Assembly: GCA_036677505.1 (NCBI GenBank)
Contig: JAVBWK010000010.1
Span: 14,054-78,053, forward strand
Reading direction: 5' to 3'
DNA length: 64,000 nucleotides
Origin: UBA2227 sp036677505
GTDB taxonomy: Bacteria > Bacillota_I > Bacilli_A > Erysipelotrichales > Erysipelotrichaceae
Numbering within the stretch: the first letter of the stretch is position 1; each line of letters starts with the position of its first letter. Below are positions 8,398 through 16,747 of this stretch, in pieces. The translations under genes and the position numbers were made by a program. The notes under the pieces were generated by a model. That model saw nothing but the letters and a program-made list of their open reading frames with translations. It did not search any database and was not told the origin of the DNA.

Positions 8398-10422
8398 CTA
8401 TTCTATACCCAACAATTTAAACACGATCGATCCATACTGCAGGATCAACGGCGCAAATACCAGGGCAACGATCGACAATAGCTTGATGAGGATGTTCATC
8501 GCCGGACCGGCCGTATCCTTAAACGGATCGCCTACCGTATCCCCGACGATACCGGCATTATGAGCAAAACTGCCCTTACCGCCATGAACGCCCGATTCAA
8601 TATATTTCTTCGCATTATCCCAGGCACCGCCGGCATTGGACATCATGATCGCCAACAGAACCCCGGAAATGATCGTTCCGGCAATCAGACCGCCAAGGGT
8701 TTCTACCCCAAATAGCATACCGACCGAAATTGGAACGATGATTGCCAAGACACCCGGAAGAACCATTTCCTTCAGAGCGGCTTTGGTCGAAATCTGAACG
8801 CAACGCTCATACTCCGGCAAGGTAGTTCCTTCCATGATTCCCGGAATCTCTTTAAACTGACGGCGGACCTCAATAACCATTTCATTGGCTGCTTTGGACA
8901 CGGATTTCAATGTTAAAGCGCTGAACATAAAGGGCAACATACCGCCGATCATCAGACCGATCAGACTGAGCGGGTTGAGAAGGTTGATGCTGGTCATCTT
9001 GACTGCTTCGGCATACGAAGCAAACAAGGCGAGTGAAGTAAGTGCTGCCGAACCGATCGCAAATCCCTTACCGATGGCCGCCGTCGTATTACCGACCGCA
9101 TCCAGCTTATCGGTAATCTCTCTGACTTCGTGAGGTAAATCTGCCATCTGAGCGATACCGCCGGCATTATCCGCAATCGGACCATACGCATCGACCGCAA
9201 CCGTGATCCCCGTCGTCGACAACATGCCCACAGCAGCTAAAGCAATACCATATAAGCCCATGGTCGGATTCTGTGCGCCGCCCATGACATAATAAGAAAC
9301 GATGATGCCAATGACAATAAAGATAGTCGGGGGCATCGTTGAGAACATACCTTCACCCAGACCGGCGATGATATTGGTCGCTGAACCTGACATCGATTCA
9401 TAAGCGATCCGTTGCACCCGGCCAAAATCTGCCGAAGTAAACAATTCCGTAGTTACACCGATCAGCACACCGACCAGCAATCCGGCAGCGACCGGATAGA
9501 AAGCCAGGGAATTACCAAAGACGATATCACTCAATATCCACGTAGCGATCAAAACAAAGATACCGGCCGAATAGGTTCCGATATTCAATACGCGTTGAGC
9601 GTTGGGATGATGAGATATACGAACGATTAAAATACCTAATATAGAAGAAACGATTCCGATTGCTGCCAGCACCAACGGAAACAAAGCTCCGTTACGACCG
9701 AATACGATCGATCCAAGAGTAATGGCAGAAATGATCGAACCGACATAAGATTCAAATAAGTCCGCACCCATCCCGGCTACATCACCGACATTGTCACCGA
9801 CATTATCCGCTATAACTGCCGGATTACGCGGATCATCCTCCGGAATTCCTGCTTCCATTTTACCGACCAAATCCGCTCCGACATCGGCTGCCTTAGTATA
9901 AATACCGCCGCCGACCCGGGCAAATAAAGCGATTGAAGAAGCTCCCAAACCAAACCCAGTCATATTGAGAACATCCCCGCTAAATAACATCAGTAAAACA
10001 CCTAAACCAACGATCCCAAGACCGACCACCGACATTCCCATGACAGCACCGCCGGAAAAAGCAATCGTCAAAGCTTTCTTCTGACTTGTACGGGCAGCCT
10101 GAGCCGTCTTGACATTGGCCTGCGTCGCAATCTTCATTCCGAAAAAACCGGCCAGCATCGACAGCATTGCGCCTAAAACAAAAGCCATCGCAGTTTCAAT
10201 GCTGATAGCAAAAGCCAGAGTAACTGTAACCAAAGCCGCAAAAATGCTCAGGTACTTGTACTCACTTTCGAGAAACGCCATGGCTCCATTATGAATGAAT
10301 CCTGCAATCTCCTGCATCCGTGCGTTTCCTTTTTCAGCCAAAGAAATCACATAGCTGAGATAAACCGCAAAGAGCAATGCAACCACTCCTACAACAATAA
10401 CACCTACAAATAGTAAATCCAT
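8398..10422 (-). CDS. hppA: K+-dependent membrane-bound pyrophosphatase (Na+ or H+ pump)
   Basis: A 674-residue integral membrane protein with about sixteen helices. It hydrolyses pyrophosphate and pumps Na+ and/or H+ out of the cell. The canonical motifs are intact: DVGADLVGKMEAGIPEDDPR with the Mg-PPi aspartates, DNVGDNVGDVAG, and the late block GDTVGDPFKDTAGP. The segment GNTTAAIGKGFAIGSAAL has Ala rather than Lys after GNTT, the established mark of the K+-dependent class, which is often Na+-pumping in anaerobes. AAGGAGG sits at the right distance from ATG 10422; the frame continues upstream to 10455 without a better start. It recovers energy from biosynthetic PPi and fits a fermentative life style. 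Confidence 0.95.
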   Translation of the reverse strand: MDLLFVGVIVVGVVALLFAVYLSYVISLAEKGNARMQEIAGFIHNGAMAFLESEYKYLSIFAALVTVTLAFAISIETAMAFVLGAMLSMLAGFFGMKIATQANVKTAQAARTSQKKALTIAFSGGAVMGMSVVGLGIVGLGVLLMLFSGDVLNMTGFGLGASSIALFARVGGGIYTKAADVGADLVGKMEAGIPEDDPRNPAVIADNVGDNVGDVAGMGADLFESYVGSIISAITLGSIVFGRNGALFPLVLAAIGIVSSILGILIVRISHHPNAQRVLNIGTYSAGIFVLIATWILSDIVFGNSLAFYPVAAGLLVGVLIGVTTELFTSADFGRVQRIAYESMSGSATNIIAGLGEGMFSTMPPTIFIVIGIIVSYYVMGGAQNPTMGLYGIALAAVGMLSTTGITVAVDAYGPIADNAGGIAQMADLPHEVREITDKLDAVGNTTAAIGKGFAIGSAALTSLALFASYAEAVKMTSINLLNPLSLIGLMIGGMLPFMFSALTLKSVSKAANEMVIEVRRQFKEIPGIMEGTTLPEYERCVQISTKAALKEMVLPGVLAIIVPISVGMLFGVETLGGLIAGTIISGVLLAIMMSNAGGAWDNAKKYIESGVHGGKGSFAHNAGIVGDTVGDPFKDTAGPAMNILIKLLSIVALVFAPLILQYGSIVFKLLGIE

Positions 10423-10437
10423 TTTTCCTCCTTGACA

Positions 10438-10451
10438 ACAATGGCCATTGT
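10438..10451. promoter_or_regulatory. Perfect palindrome in the hppA leader
   Basis: ACAATGGCCATTGT is a perfect 14-base inverted repeat about 15 bases upstream of the hppA start codon. It could be an operator or an RNA hairpin near the Shine-Dalgarno; the regulator is unknown. Confidence 0.35.
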
Positions 10452-10610
10452 ACATACAAATAAGTCATCCGATTCACGGAAATCTATGTCAATGAGATAC
10501 TCTCCGACCTCTATTTTATCAGAAGTATACGTACTGTTCTATATAAAAAAGGTGAAAAACCGCAAGTTTGTGAAACATCGTTCATCTTTACAACTTTCAC
10601 ATTACATTTA

Positions 10611-10639
10611 TAGACACCAACTTGTATTTTTGTTACAAT
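10611..10639 (+). promoter_or_regulatory. Sigma-A-like promoter of the M23 peptidase gene
   Basis: TAGACA (10611-10616) and TACAAT (10634-10639) are 17 bases apart, each one base from consensus, and point at the ATG at 10743, leaving a leader of roughly 95 bases. Confidence 0.6.
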
Positions 10640-10742
10640 GTGGCAGATGAATATTTTAGTGGTATTTGTCAAAAAACAGAATATAAATGACATAAAATAT
10701 GCTAAAATTAGGTATAAGCATGTGTCTGATCAAGGAGCACCG

Positions 10743-11888
10743 ATGAAATTTATCTATAAATATGACAAACTCATCATCATATCATTGACAATGGCCTTGG
10801 GTTTTCTTTTAAGTACGACCAATGTCCTCAATCAACTGATCCCGGAACCGACCGTGGGATATGAGTTTAAAGTTGATGGTGATGTGTGGTTTGTGTTGGA
10901 AAGCAAAGACGAAATCACCCGGATGTTACAAGTCTATAAGAACAAGTATTTGAAAAATATTGATGGTGAAGCACAAATCCGAACGATTAGTTTCGATCAG
11001 GAAATTGAAATCAATGAAGTTGAACTGACCGATCAGGTGTTGGCTACCGTAAAGGAAGCAGAAGCAATGATCAATGAAAATGATGAAGAAGCATTTTATT
11101 ACACGGTGGTTTCCGGTGATAACTTCTGGACGATTGCTAAAAACAGCGGAATCCCTTTGTCCAAATTGATTGAATATAACCCTGAAATGAATCCGGAGCG
11201 TATCTGGCCGGGAAATAAAATATTGTTTACGCCGGCAGATCCGAAACTTGATGTCACGGTCACATTCCAAAATACCTTATTAGAACCGGTCGAATTTGAT
11301 ACGGAATACATCCAGGATAATTCACTTTATGCTTCGCAACGGGTAACGGTCAAAGACGGGATCGAAGGTGAGATGTATGTCACTTACGACATTACGATGG
11401 TCAACGGATATCCCAAGGAAGTCGTTGTTCTTAATGAGGAAGTCATTAAAGAACCTGTAACCCGAGTGGTCAGAGTCGGCACCAAGCGGACGCTTACCCG
11501 CACCAGCAAAACGAATTTCGGTGTGGTCGTCGGCCGATTGACCAGTACCTTCGGATATCGGAAAGATCCGATTTCAGGGGTACGTAAGTTCCACAATGCG
11601 ATTGATATATCGGCACCGCGAGGGACGCCGGTCTACGCATATACCAATGGGAAAGTCGTTGTTGCCGGCTGGGGGAATATGACCGGAAATTATGTCGTCA
11701 TCGATCATGGCAGCGGACTGAGAACAAAGTATCTGCACTTATCGAGCATTTCGGTCAGTGTCGGTCAAACGGTCAAAGTCGGTCAGAAAATCGGCGGTGT
11801 CGGTTCTACCGGATACAGCACCGGTAATCATTTACACTTCGAAGTCACGAAAAACGGGGTTGCGGTCAATCCATTACTCTATCTGTAA
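10743..11888 (+). CDS. Cell-wall endopeptidase: LysM, G5-like and M23 (LytM) domains
   Basis: A 381-residue exported or membrane-anchored protein. Residues 9-30 are a signal/anchor helix, about 118-163 a LysM peptidoglycan-binding domain, about 172-247 a G5-like beta domain, and 264-381 an M23 metallopeptidase. The zinc ligands are present: His284 and Asp288 (HxxxD) and HLH at 363-365. It should cut peptide cross-links in peptidoglycan during growth or division. The ATG at 10743 follows AAGGAGCACCG; an in-frame ATG at 10638 lies over the promoter -10. Similar LysM-G5-M23 proteins are common in Clostridia and Erysipelotrichia. Confidence 0.9.
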   Translation: MKFIYKYDKLIIISLTMALGFLLSTTNVLNQLIPEPTVGYEFKVDGDVWFVLESKDEITRMLQVYKNKYLKNIDGEAQIRTISFDQEIEINEVELTDQVLATVKEAEAMINENDEEAFYYTVVSGDNFWTIAKNSGIPLSKLIEYNPEMNPERIWPGNKILFTPADPKLDVTVTFQNTLLEPVEFDTEYIQDNSLYASQRVTVKDGIEGEMYVTYDITMVNGYPKEVVVLNEEVIKEPVTRVVRVGTKRTLTRTSKTNFGVVVGRLTSTFGYRKDPISGVRKFHNAIDISAPRGTPVYAYTNGKVVVAGWGNMTGNYVVIDHGSGLRTKYLHLSSISVSVGQTVKVGQKIGGVGSTGYSTGNHLHFEVTKNGVAVNPLLYL

Positions 11889-11892
11889 TCAG

Positions 11893-11923
11893 AAAGCGGA
11901 CCATGAATTTGGTTCGCTTTTTT
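11893..11923 (+). terminator. Rho-independent terminator after the M23 gene
   Basis: Ten-base arms AAAGCGGACC (11893-11902) and GGTTCGCTTT (11911-11920) with one G-U pair and an eight-base loop, followed by a T-run. Confidence 0.75.
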
Positions 11924-11963
11924 ATGTGAATCAGGCGTATAATGAAGTTAAGGAGGATTGATC

Positions 11964-12545
11964 ATGGACATACTGTCAATCTTGAATACGTTACAAGATA
12001 ATAAAGCTGTGAATGAATTGACGAAGTCGGTCGGTGGCAATAGCGACCAGGTAAAGAAAGCGGTTGAACTTGGATTGCCTATGCTGATGCAGGCAATGAA
12101 TAACAATGCCAAAACCCCGCAGGGAGCTGCCGCACTGGCCAAAGCGCTGGATCAGCACAAAGAGGATCCGGTTGATGATGTCTTGGGATTTTTAAAAGGA
12201 GTCGATGTCAATGACGGAAAGAAAATATTAGGACATGTCTTGCAACAGAAAAACGCTTCCGTACAAAAAAACCTGGCGGCGCAAACCGGAATGTCTTCAA
12301 ATCAGATAGAAAATCTGCTTTCTCAGCTGGCTCCGGTTTTAATGGGAGCTTTGGGTAAAGAGAAGAGTCAGAAAGGGGTTGATGCTAACGGTCTGACATC
12401 GATGATTCCGATGATCACCGGATTGTTGGGTAAAGGTTCCAATCAGGATCTGATGGGCATGGCTACCAAACTGCTCGATGCCGATGGCGACGGTGACATT
12501 ATGGATGATGTATCGAAATTACTCGGAGGATTCTTTAAGAAATAG
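11964..12545 (+). CDS. DUF937-family protein
   Basis: A 193-residue acidic, helical, soluble protein. Repeated LL/LxxxLG segments and the C-terminal LLDADGDGDIMDDVSKLLGG block match the DUF937 family, whose members are of unknown function; the E. coli relative YidB is one example. The DADGDGDIMDD stretch looks like a Ca2+-binding loop, but this is by resemblance only. AAGGAGG lies at a good distance from ATG 11964, and a TATAAT at 11938-11943 may be its -10. It stands alone between two terminators. Confidence 0.75.
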   Translation: MDILSILNTLQDNKAVNELTKSVGGNSDQVKKAVELGLPMLMQAMNNNAKTPQGAAALAKALDQHKEDPVDDVLGFLKGVDVNDGKKILGHVLQQKNASVQKNLAAQTGMSSNQIENLLSQLAPVLMGALGKEKSQKGVDANGLTSMIPMITGLLGKGSNQDLMGMATKLLDADGDGDIMDDVSKLLGGFFKK

Positions 12546-12548
12546 GAA

Positions 12549-12576
12549 AATGGGACTTATAACAGTCCCATTTTTG
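12549..12576 (+). terminator. Rho-independent terminator after the DUF937 gene
   Basis: AATGGGACT (12549-12557) pairs with AGTCCCATT (12564-12572) around a six-base loop and is followed by TTTTT. Confidence 0.85.
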
Positions 12577-12620
12577 TATTTTATACCAGAATATTTTATC
12601 ATAGTCATATCGGTTGAATC

Positions 12621-12672
12621 TCATATATGAATTGATATACTTAAATCATCAATCATAAAATATCATGATATT
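12621..12672. promoter_or_regulatory. Palindromes and possible promoter upstream of korAB
   Basis: The korAB leader holds TCATATATGA (12621-12630) and a perfect 14-base palindrome AATATCATGATATT (12659-12672). A possible promoter, TTGATA at 12632-12637 with CATAAA at 12654-12659, lies between them, so the second palindrome would sit at the transcription start and could be an operator. Confidence 0.35.
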
Positions 12673-12749
12673 CAGGTCAAAGATGAATAAGTCGCTTTTA
12701 TGATGGAATTAAGCCAATAAGTGTTAAGTCAAGAAAGGAGTTTTCCTAT

Positions 12750-14435
12750 ATGAGAGAATCACTATCCATCGTACTCTCCGGTGAGGCGGGTCAAGGTTTA
12801 CAAACCATCGAAGAATTCTTAGTAGAAGCTTTGTCAAACGAATACTACGTCTTCACTTCCAAAGAAGTCATGTCGCGGGTTCGCGGCGGTAACAACTCCG
12901 TTGAAATCCGCGTAGCTTCCTCCCCGGTCTATGCTTTACGCAATCACATCGACTATCTGTTTTTATTAAACAATCATTCCTTCTATCGTCTGGGCAAACG
13001 TGTTAACAAAGAAACCGTTGTTTTTGGCGAAGAAGGATTTTTAAGCGAAGAAGAAAAATCGAAATACGGTGTCGAACTGACCGCTTTCGATCTCACTTCC
13101 CTTGCCAAACAAGCCGGAAGCCGACTTTACGCCAACACGGTACTGTTTGGCTATATTGCCGGAATGCTCGATCTCAGTCAGAATCACGGTCATGACCTGA
13201 TTGCATCGCGTTTTGAAAGCCGCGGTGAGAAGATCATCCAAGACAATATCAACGCTTTCGATATCGGATATAAGCTGGGCGTTCCGTTTGAAGTCAAGAC
13301 ACCGATCAAAAAACGCACCGATCACACAAAATATGTGATCATGGACGGAAACAAATCCTTAGGCATCGGTGCTCTGGCCGGAGGCGTCAATTATATCGCT
13401 TCCTATCCGATGTCTCCGGGAACCACATTGCTCAGTTATCTCTCATCCAAAGGCGAAGAGTTTGGGGTGTTGGCTGAACAGGCCGAAGATGAAATCGCTG
13501 CTCTCAACATGACCATCGGCGCCTGGTATGCCGGAGCGAGAGGAATCGTTACGACTTCCGGCGGCGGGTTTGCCCTGATGACCGAAGCCGTTTCACTGGC
13601 CGGGATCACCGAAAATCCGGCGGTCATCCATGTGGCCCAACGTCCCGGACCGGCCACCGGACTGCCGACGCGCACCGAACAAGGCGATCTCAATCTGGTC
13701 GTCTATGCCGGTCACGGAGAATTCCCCAGAATCGTATTGGCTCCCGGAAAACCGGAAGACGGTATTTTACTTGCTCAACAAGCCTTCTGGCTGGCCGATA
13801 AGTATCAAGTACCGGTCTTTATCCTCTCCGATCAGTACTGGCTGGAATCCATGAGTCAGATGGAACCCTTCGAACTTTCCGACCAATATTTAGAAACCTT
13901 TACAGTCACCACCGAAAAAGGATATAAGCGCTATAACTGGGATACGACCATTTCCCCGCGCGGAGTCCCTGGGTTTGGGGAAGGCTTTGTCAAAGCTGAC
14001 AGTGACGAACATGATGAAGAAGGGCAGATCACCGAAGATTTCGATGTCCGCATCCGCATGCACGAGAAACGTTTGGCAAAACGCGAACTGCTGCTTGAAG
14101 ATTATATCGAACCCGAATTTTTGGGAAATAAAGACAGTAAGAACTTATTGGTCGGATGGGGATCGACGTATGGCGTTCTTAAAGAAGTCGTTGAAACTTC
14201 CGGATTGGATGTCGGTTTCCTGTATGTCAAACAACCGTTCCCGCTGCCTATGCACCTTCAGAAACACTTTGAAGGTAAGAATGTCATCGTTGTTGAAAAC
14301 AATGCGACCGGACAGTTTGCCAATATCCTGAAACTGGAATTGGATGTCCGTGTCAACAGTAAGATACTAAAATATAACGGAGAACCCTTCCACATCGAAG
14401 AAGTGGAAACCAAAGTCAAGGAGGTGCTGAAATGA
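12750..14435 (+). CDS. korA: 2-oxoacid:ferredoxin oxidoreductase, fused gamma-alpha subunit
   Basis: A 561-residue protein. The first about 190 residues are the gamma domain (SGEAGQGLQTIEEFL, then VMSRVRGGNNS), and from about 200 on the alpha domain that binds part of TPP (GNKSLGIGALAGG, SYPMSPGTT). This gamma-alpha fusion is typical of 2-oxoglutarate-type or generic 2-oxoacid oxidoreductases, which decarboxylate a 2-oxoacid to its acyl-CoA and reduce ferredoxin. AAAGGAG lies upstream of ATG 12750, and the stop overlaps the beta-subunit ATG by four bases. Pyruvate, 2-oxoglutarate and branched 2-oxoacids all remain possible substrates. Confidence 0.88.
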   Translation: MRESLSIVLSGEAGQGLQTIEEFLVEALSNEYYVFTSKEVMSRVRGGNNSVEIRVASSPVYALRNHIDYLFLLNNHSFYRLGKRVNKETVVFGEEGFLSEEEKSKYGVELTAFDLTSLAKQAGSRLYANTVLFGYIAGMLDLSQNHGHDLIASRFESRGEKIIQDNINAFDIGYKLGVPFEVKTPIKKRTDHTKYVIMDGNKSLGIGALAGGVNYIASYPMSPGTTLLSYLSSKGEEFGVLAEQAEDEIAALNMTIGAWYAGARGIVTTSGGGFALMTEAVSLAGITENPAVIHVAQRPGPATGLPTRTEQGDLNLVVYAGHGEFPRIVLAPGKPEDGILLAQQAFWLADKYQVPVFILSDQYWLESMSQMEPFELSDQYLETFTVTTEKGYKRYNWDTTISPRGVPGFGEGFVKADSDEHDEEGQITEDFDVRIRMHEKRLAKRELLLEDYIEPEFLGNKDSKNLLVGWGSTYGVLKEVVETSGLDVGFLYVKQPFPLPMHLQKHFEGKNVIVVENNATGQFANILKLELDVRVNSKILKYNGEPFHIEEVETKVKEVLK

Positions 14436-15280
14436 GTAAATTCGAATTCGATCGCGAACTCGATATCGCGTGGTGCCCGGGGTGCGGTAACTTCCCCTTG
14501 CGCAACGGTTTGATCAAGGCTCTGAAAGAACTGGATTTGGATCCGACCCAAGTCGTCTTCTCATCCGGTATCGGCCAGGCAGCAAAAATGCCTCAATACA
14601 TCGATGCCAACTATTTTAACGGCTTGCACGGCCGTGGATTAAGCGTTGCACAGGCCGTTCAGTCGGTCAACCCGAAACTCACCGTGATTGCCGAGGGCGG
14701 TGACGGGGATATGTACGGAGAGGGTGGTAACCATCTGTTGCATAACATCCGTCGTAATCCCAACCTTGCCCACATCGTTCATAACAACATGATTTACGGT
14801 CTGACCAAAGGTCAGGCATCCCCAACCTCGCAAAAGGGCATGGAAACCAACGTTCAGGTCAGCGGTGTATATAATGAACCGCTCAATCCGATCGCCTTGG
14901 CCCTTGCGTTGGGAGCAACATTCGTTGCCCGTGCCTTTACCGGTGATACGGAGCGTACTAAGGAAATCATCAAAGCAGCGATCCAACACGAAGGATATGC
15001 ACTGGTCGATATTTTCCATCCGTGTCCGACCTTCAATAAGATCAACACGTTCTCCTGGTATAAAAACAATACCTACTGGCTCGATGAGAGTCATGATCCT
15101 TCTGATTTTAAAAAAGCCATGGATCTGGCATTGAGTGAAGATAAGTATGCCCTGGGCATCCTGTACAAGAAAGAGGGTCAGCCGACCTTCGATCAGGCAC
15201 ATCCGGTGTATAAGGATGATAAAACACCGATCATCTTGCGAAAGCGAGATATCAAGCAAGTTCAAAAACTGATGCGTTAA
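14432..15280 (+). CDS. korB: 2-oxoacid:ferredoxin oxidoreductase, beta subunit (TPP)
   Basis: A 282-residue protein. WCPGCGN near residue 11 is the start of the beta-subunit fold. The TPP/Mg motif is GDGDMYGEGGNHLLH at about 90-104, with the Asn-Asn pair of the metal site following in VHNNMIYGLTKGQ. ATGA overlap with korA shows coupled translation. In this family the alpha-gamma-beta complex transfers electrons to ferredoxin; no separate delta ferredoxin subunit is present here, so the protein likely relies on soluble ferredoxin and whatever cluster ligands the beta subunit supplies. A terminator follows the stop closely. Confidence 0.9.
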   Translation: MSKFEFDRELDIAWCPGCGNFPLRNGLIKALKELDLDPTQVVFSSGIGQAAKMPQYIDANYFNGLHGRGLSVAQAVQSVNPKLTVIAEGGDGDMYGEGGNHLLHNIRRNPNLAHIVHNNMIYGLTKGQASPTSQKGMETNVQVSGVYNEPLNPIALALALGATFVARAFTGDTERTKEIIKAAIQHEGYALVDIFHPCPTFNKINTFSWYKNNTYWLDESHDPSDFKKAMDLALSEDKYALGILYKKEGQPTFDQAHPVYKDDKTPIILRKRDIKQVQKLMR

Positions 15281-15283
15281 GCG

Positions 15284-15307
15284 AAAGCCGTAGACATACG
15301 GCTTTTT
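15284..15307 (+). terminator. Rho-independent terminator after korAB
   Basis: AAAGCCGTA (15284-15292) and TACGGCTTT (15297-15305) with loop GACA and a T-run. Confidence 0.85.
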
Positions 15308-15412
15308 CCATCACGATTATTCGTGTAAGAAACTGGTCTTTGAGACGAAAGTACGATATAATAATGATAGAATTTGCAAATATATGCAGTATTTTGTTAG
15401 AAAGAGGAGTGT

Positions 15413-16186
15413 ATGATCAACAACGGAATGAACCTGACCTTTGACCTTGAAACCATGGAGCTCAATTACCCAGAAGGTACCTTTGGTCCGGTGACTGAAA
15501 AACGCCTACTTGACGATGTCCGCACAACCCTGCGCGATCCCAGTGCCCAAGGACCGGACATCCTCTACAGCATTGCCATGGATGTCGGTTGTGAGCAAGA
15601 CAGAGAGACACTGCTCAGACACAACCTGCTCTACGGAGCCTGTCTGTACAACCAAGGTCAGGTCGGAGAAGAACCGGTCCGATCGCAAGGACATATTCAC
15701 TTCCAATCCCCATCCTGTGATTGTTCCACCGGCGAACTTTATGAAATCTGGCATGGCAAAGCGATCGTTTTTATGCAAGAGCGTGCAACCGATCATCCGG
15801 GAAGGGTGTTTGCGGTTGAAGGTAAAGAGGGCGATGTCATCCTGGTACCCCCGGGATGGGCCCATTACACAGTCAATGCCAACATCAATGAACCTATGGC
15901 TTTCGGGGCATGGTGTGTGCGAGACTACGGCTTCGATTATGAAGATGTACGAAAACACCGTGGACTGGCCTACTATCCGATCGTCAAAGACGAAAAGATT
16001 GAATTTGTAGCCAATCCCGAGTATCACCCCGTCGAGTTGATCCGGAAACCTCCGCGTAAATACACGGAGTTTCATCTGGACTACTCAAAACCGCTGTACC
16101 AACAGTTGAGGGATGACCCCTCGCGTTTCGACTTTATCCCTAAACCGTATACTGTAACAGAACTTTGGGAAAACTTTATCCCCTAG
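15413..16186 (+). CDS. Cupin-type glucose-6-phosphate isomerase
   Basis: A 257-residue cupin-type phosphoglucose isomerase (GPI domain), which interconverts glucose-6-phosphate and fructose-6-phosphate using a metal. The metal ligands are visible: His94 and His96 in GHIHFQ, Glu108 or Glu111 in GELYE, and His151 in the PPGWAH segment. This class is known mainly from archaea and some Bacillota and is unrelated to Pgi. GAGGAG precedes ATG 15413. It is the first of three tightly spaced isomerase genes (gaps of 9 and 15 bases). A weak 10-base periodic sequence lies in its leader at 15361-15389. Confidence 0.85.
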   Translation: MINNGMNLTFDLETMELNYPEGTFGPVTEKRLLDDVRTTLRDPSAQGPDILYSIAMDVGCEQDRETLLRHNLLYGACLYNQGQVGEEPVRSQGHIHFQSPSCDCSTGELYEIWHGKAIVFMQERATDHPGRVFAVEGKEGDVILVPPGWAHYTVNANINEPMAFGAWCVRDYGFDYEDVRKHRGLAYYPIVKDEKIEFVANPEYHPVELIRKPPRKYTEFHLDYSKPLYQQLRDDPSRFDFIPKPYTVTELWENFIP

Positions 16187-16195
16187 GAGGCCATC

Positions 16196-16732
16196 ATGGA
16201 AATTCGCAAACCCAAAAATATCCACGCCTATCTTACCGGCGTTATCGAAGGTGAAAACGTCAGTCACTACGTCAAACCGTACAAAGATGTCATGAAAATC
16301 TATAAAAATGTTGATGAAAATATTGCGCCGGAAACGATTATGTACGAAGTGTATTCCCTGTTTGATGATGCCGATAAATATCTGTTATGGGGGCTGACGA
16401 TCATGCATCCCATTACCGTTGCCCAAGAATGCAACATGACCCGCGGACACTTTCATGCGGACAAATCACAACCTGAAATCTACTTCGGATTAGCCGGAAG
16501 AGGATTGCTGATGTATATGCGCGATGATGAGATTTTCGCGGAGGAAGTGTACGAAGGCTCGATCCATTATATCGACGGCACCTATGCCCACCGGTTGATC
16601 AATACCGGAAGCACAGACTTTAAAGTGGGTGCCTGCTGGCCGAAACTGGCCGGACATGATTATAAGGCCATTGAAGAAAAACCATTTGATGTGCGTGTCT
16701 ATAAGAAAGATGGTAAAATTATCTTAGAATGA
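16196..16732 (+). CDS. Cupin-type glucose-6-phosphate isomerase, second copy
   Basis: A 178-residue single-cupin protein related to the preceding gene but shorter and clearly diverged. GHFHADKSQPEIYFGLAG gives His85, His87 and Glu94, and His132 (TYAHRL) completes the metal site. The gene pair plus manA forms an operon that interconverts glucose-, fructose- and mannose-6-phosphate. AGGAGG is upstream of ATG 16196. Why the cell keeps two cupin PGIs side by side is not evident; one may prefer another hexose phosphate. Confidence 0.85.
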   Translation: MEIRKPKNIHAYLTGVIEGENVSHYVKPYKDVMKIYKNVDENIAPETIMYEVYSLFDDADKYLLWGLTIMHPITVAQECNMTRGHFHADKSQPEIYFGLAGRGLLMYMRDDEIFAEEVYEGSIHYIDGTYAHRLINTGSTDFKVGACWPKLAGHDYKAIEEKPFDVRVYKKDGKIILE

Positions 16733-16747
16733 TGTGGAGGATCGGAT

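Larger units (their letters stand above)
10423..10742. other. Intergenic region between hppA and the M23 peptidase gene
   Basis: Divergent 320-base gap. It holds a perfect 14-base palindrome just upstream of the hppA ribosome binding site (10438-10451), and a good promoter for the peptidase (10611-10639). Open frames inside are short and lack ribosome binding sites; I see no gene. Confidence 0.6.

Noticed and set aside
8615..10294. Several open frames on both strands inside hppA
   Set aside because: They lie wholly within a gene with perfect membrane-pyrophosphatase motifs, lack ribosome binding sites and give low-complexity or Cys/Arg-rich translations.
10455..10693. Short frames in the hppA-M23 intergenic gap
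   Set aside because: They cross the predicted promoter, have no ribosome binding site, and their translations show no recognisable domain.
12577..12749. Riboswitch or small RNA upstream of korAB
   Set aside because: No conserved riboswitch core could be seen; only AT-rich sequence and two short palindromes.
14639..15265. 208-codon antisense frame in korB
   Set aside because: It mirrors a gene with all TPP-motif residues intact; its translation shows no recognisable domain.
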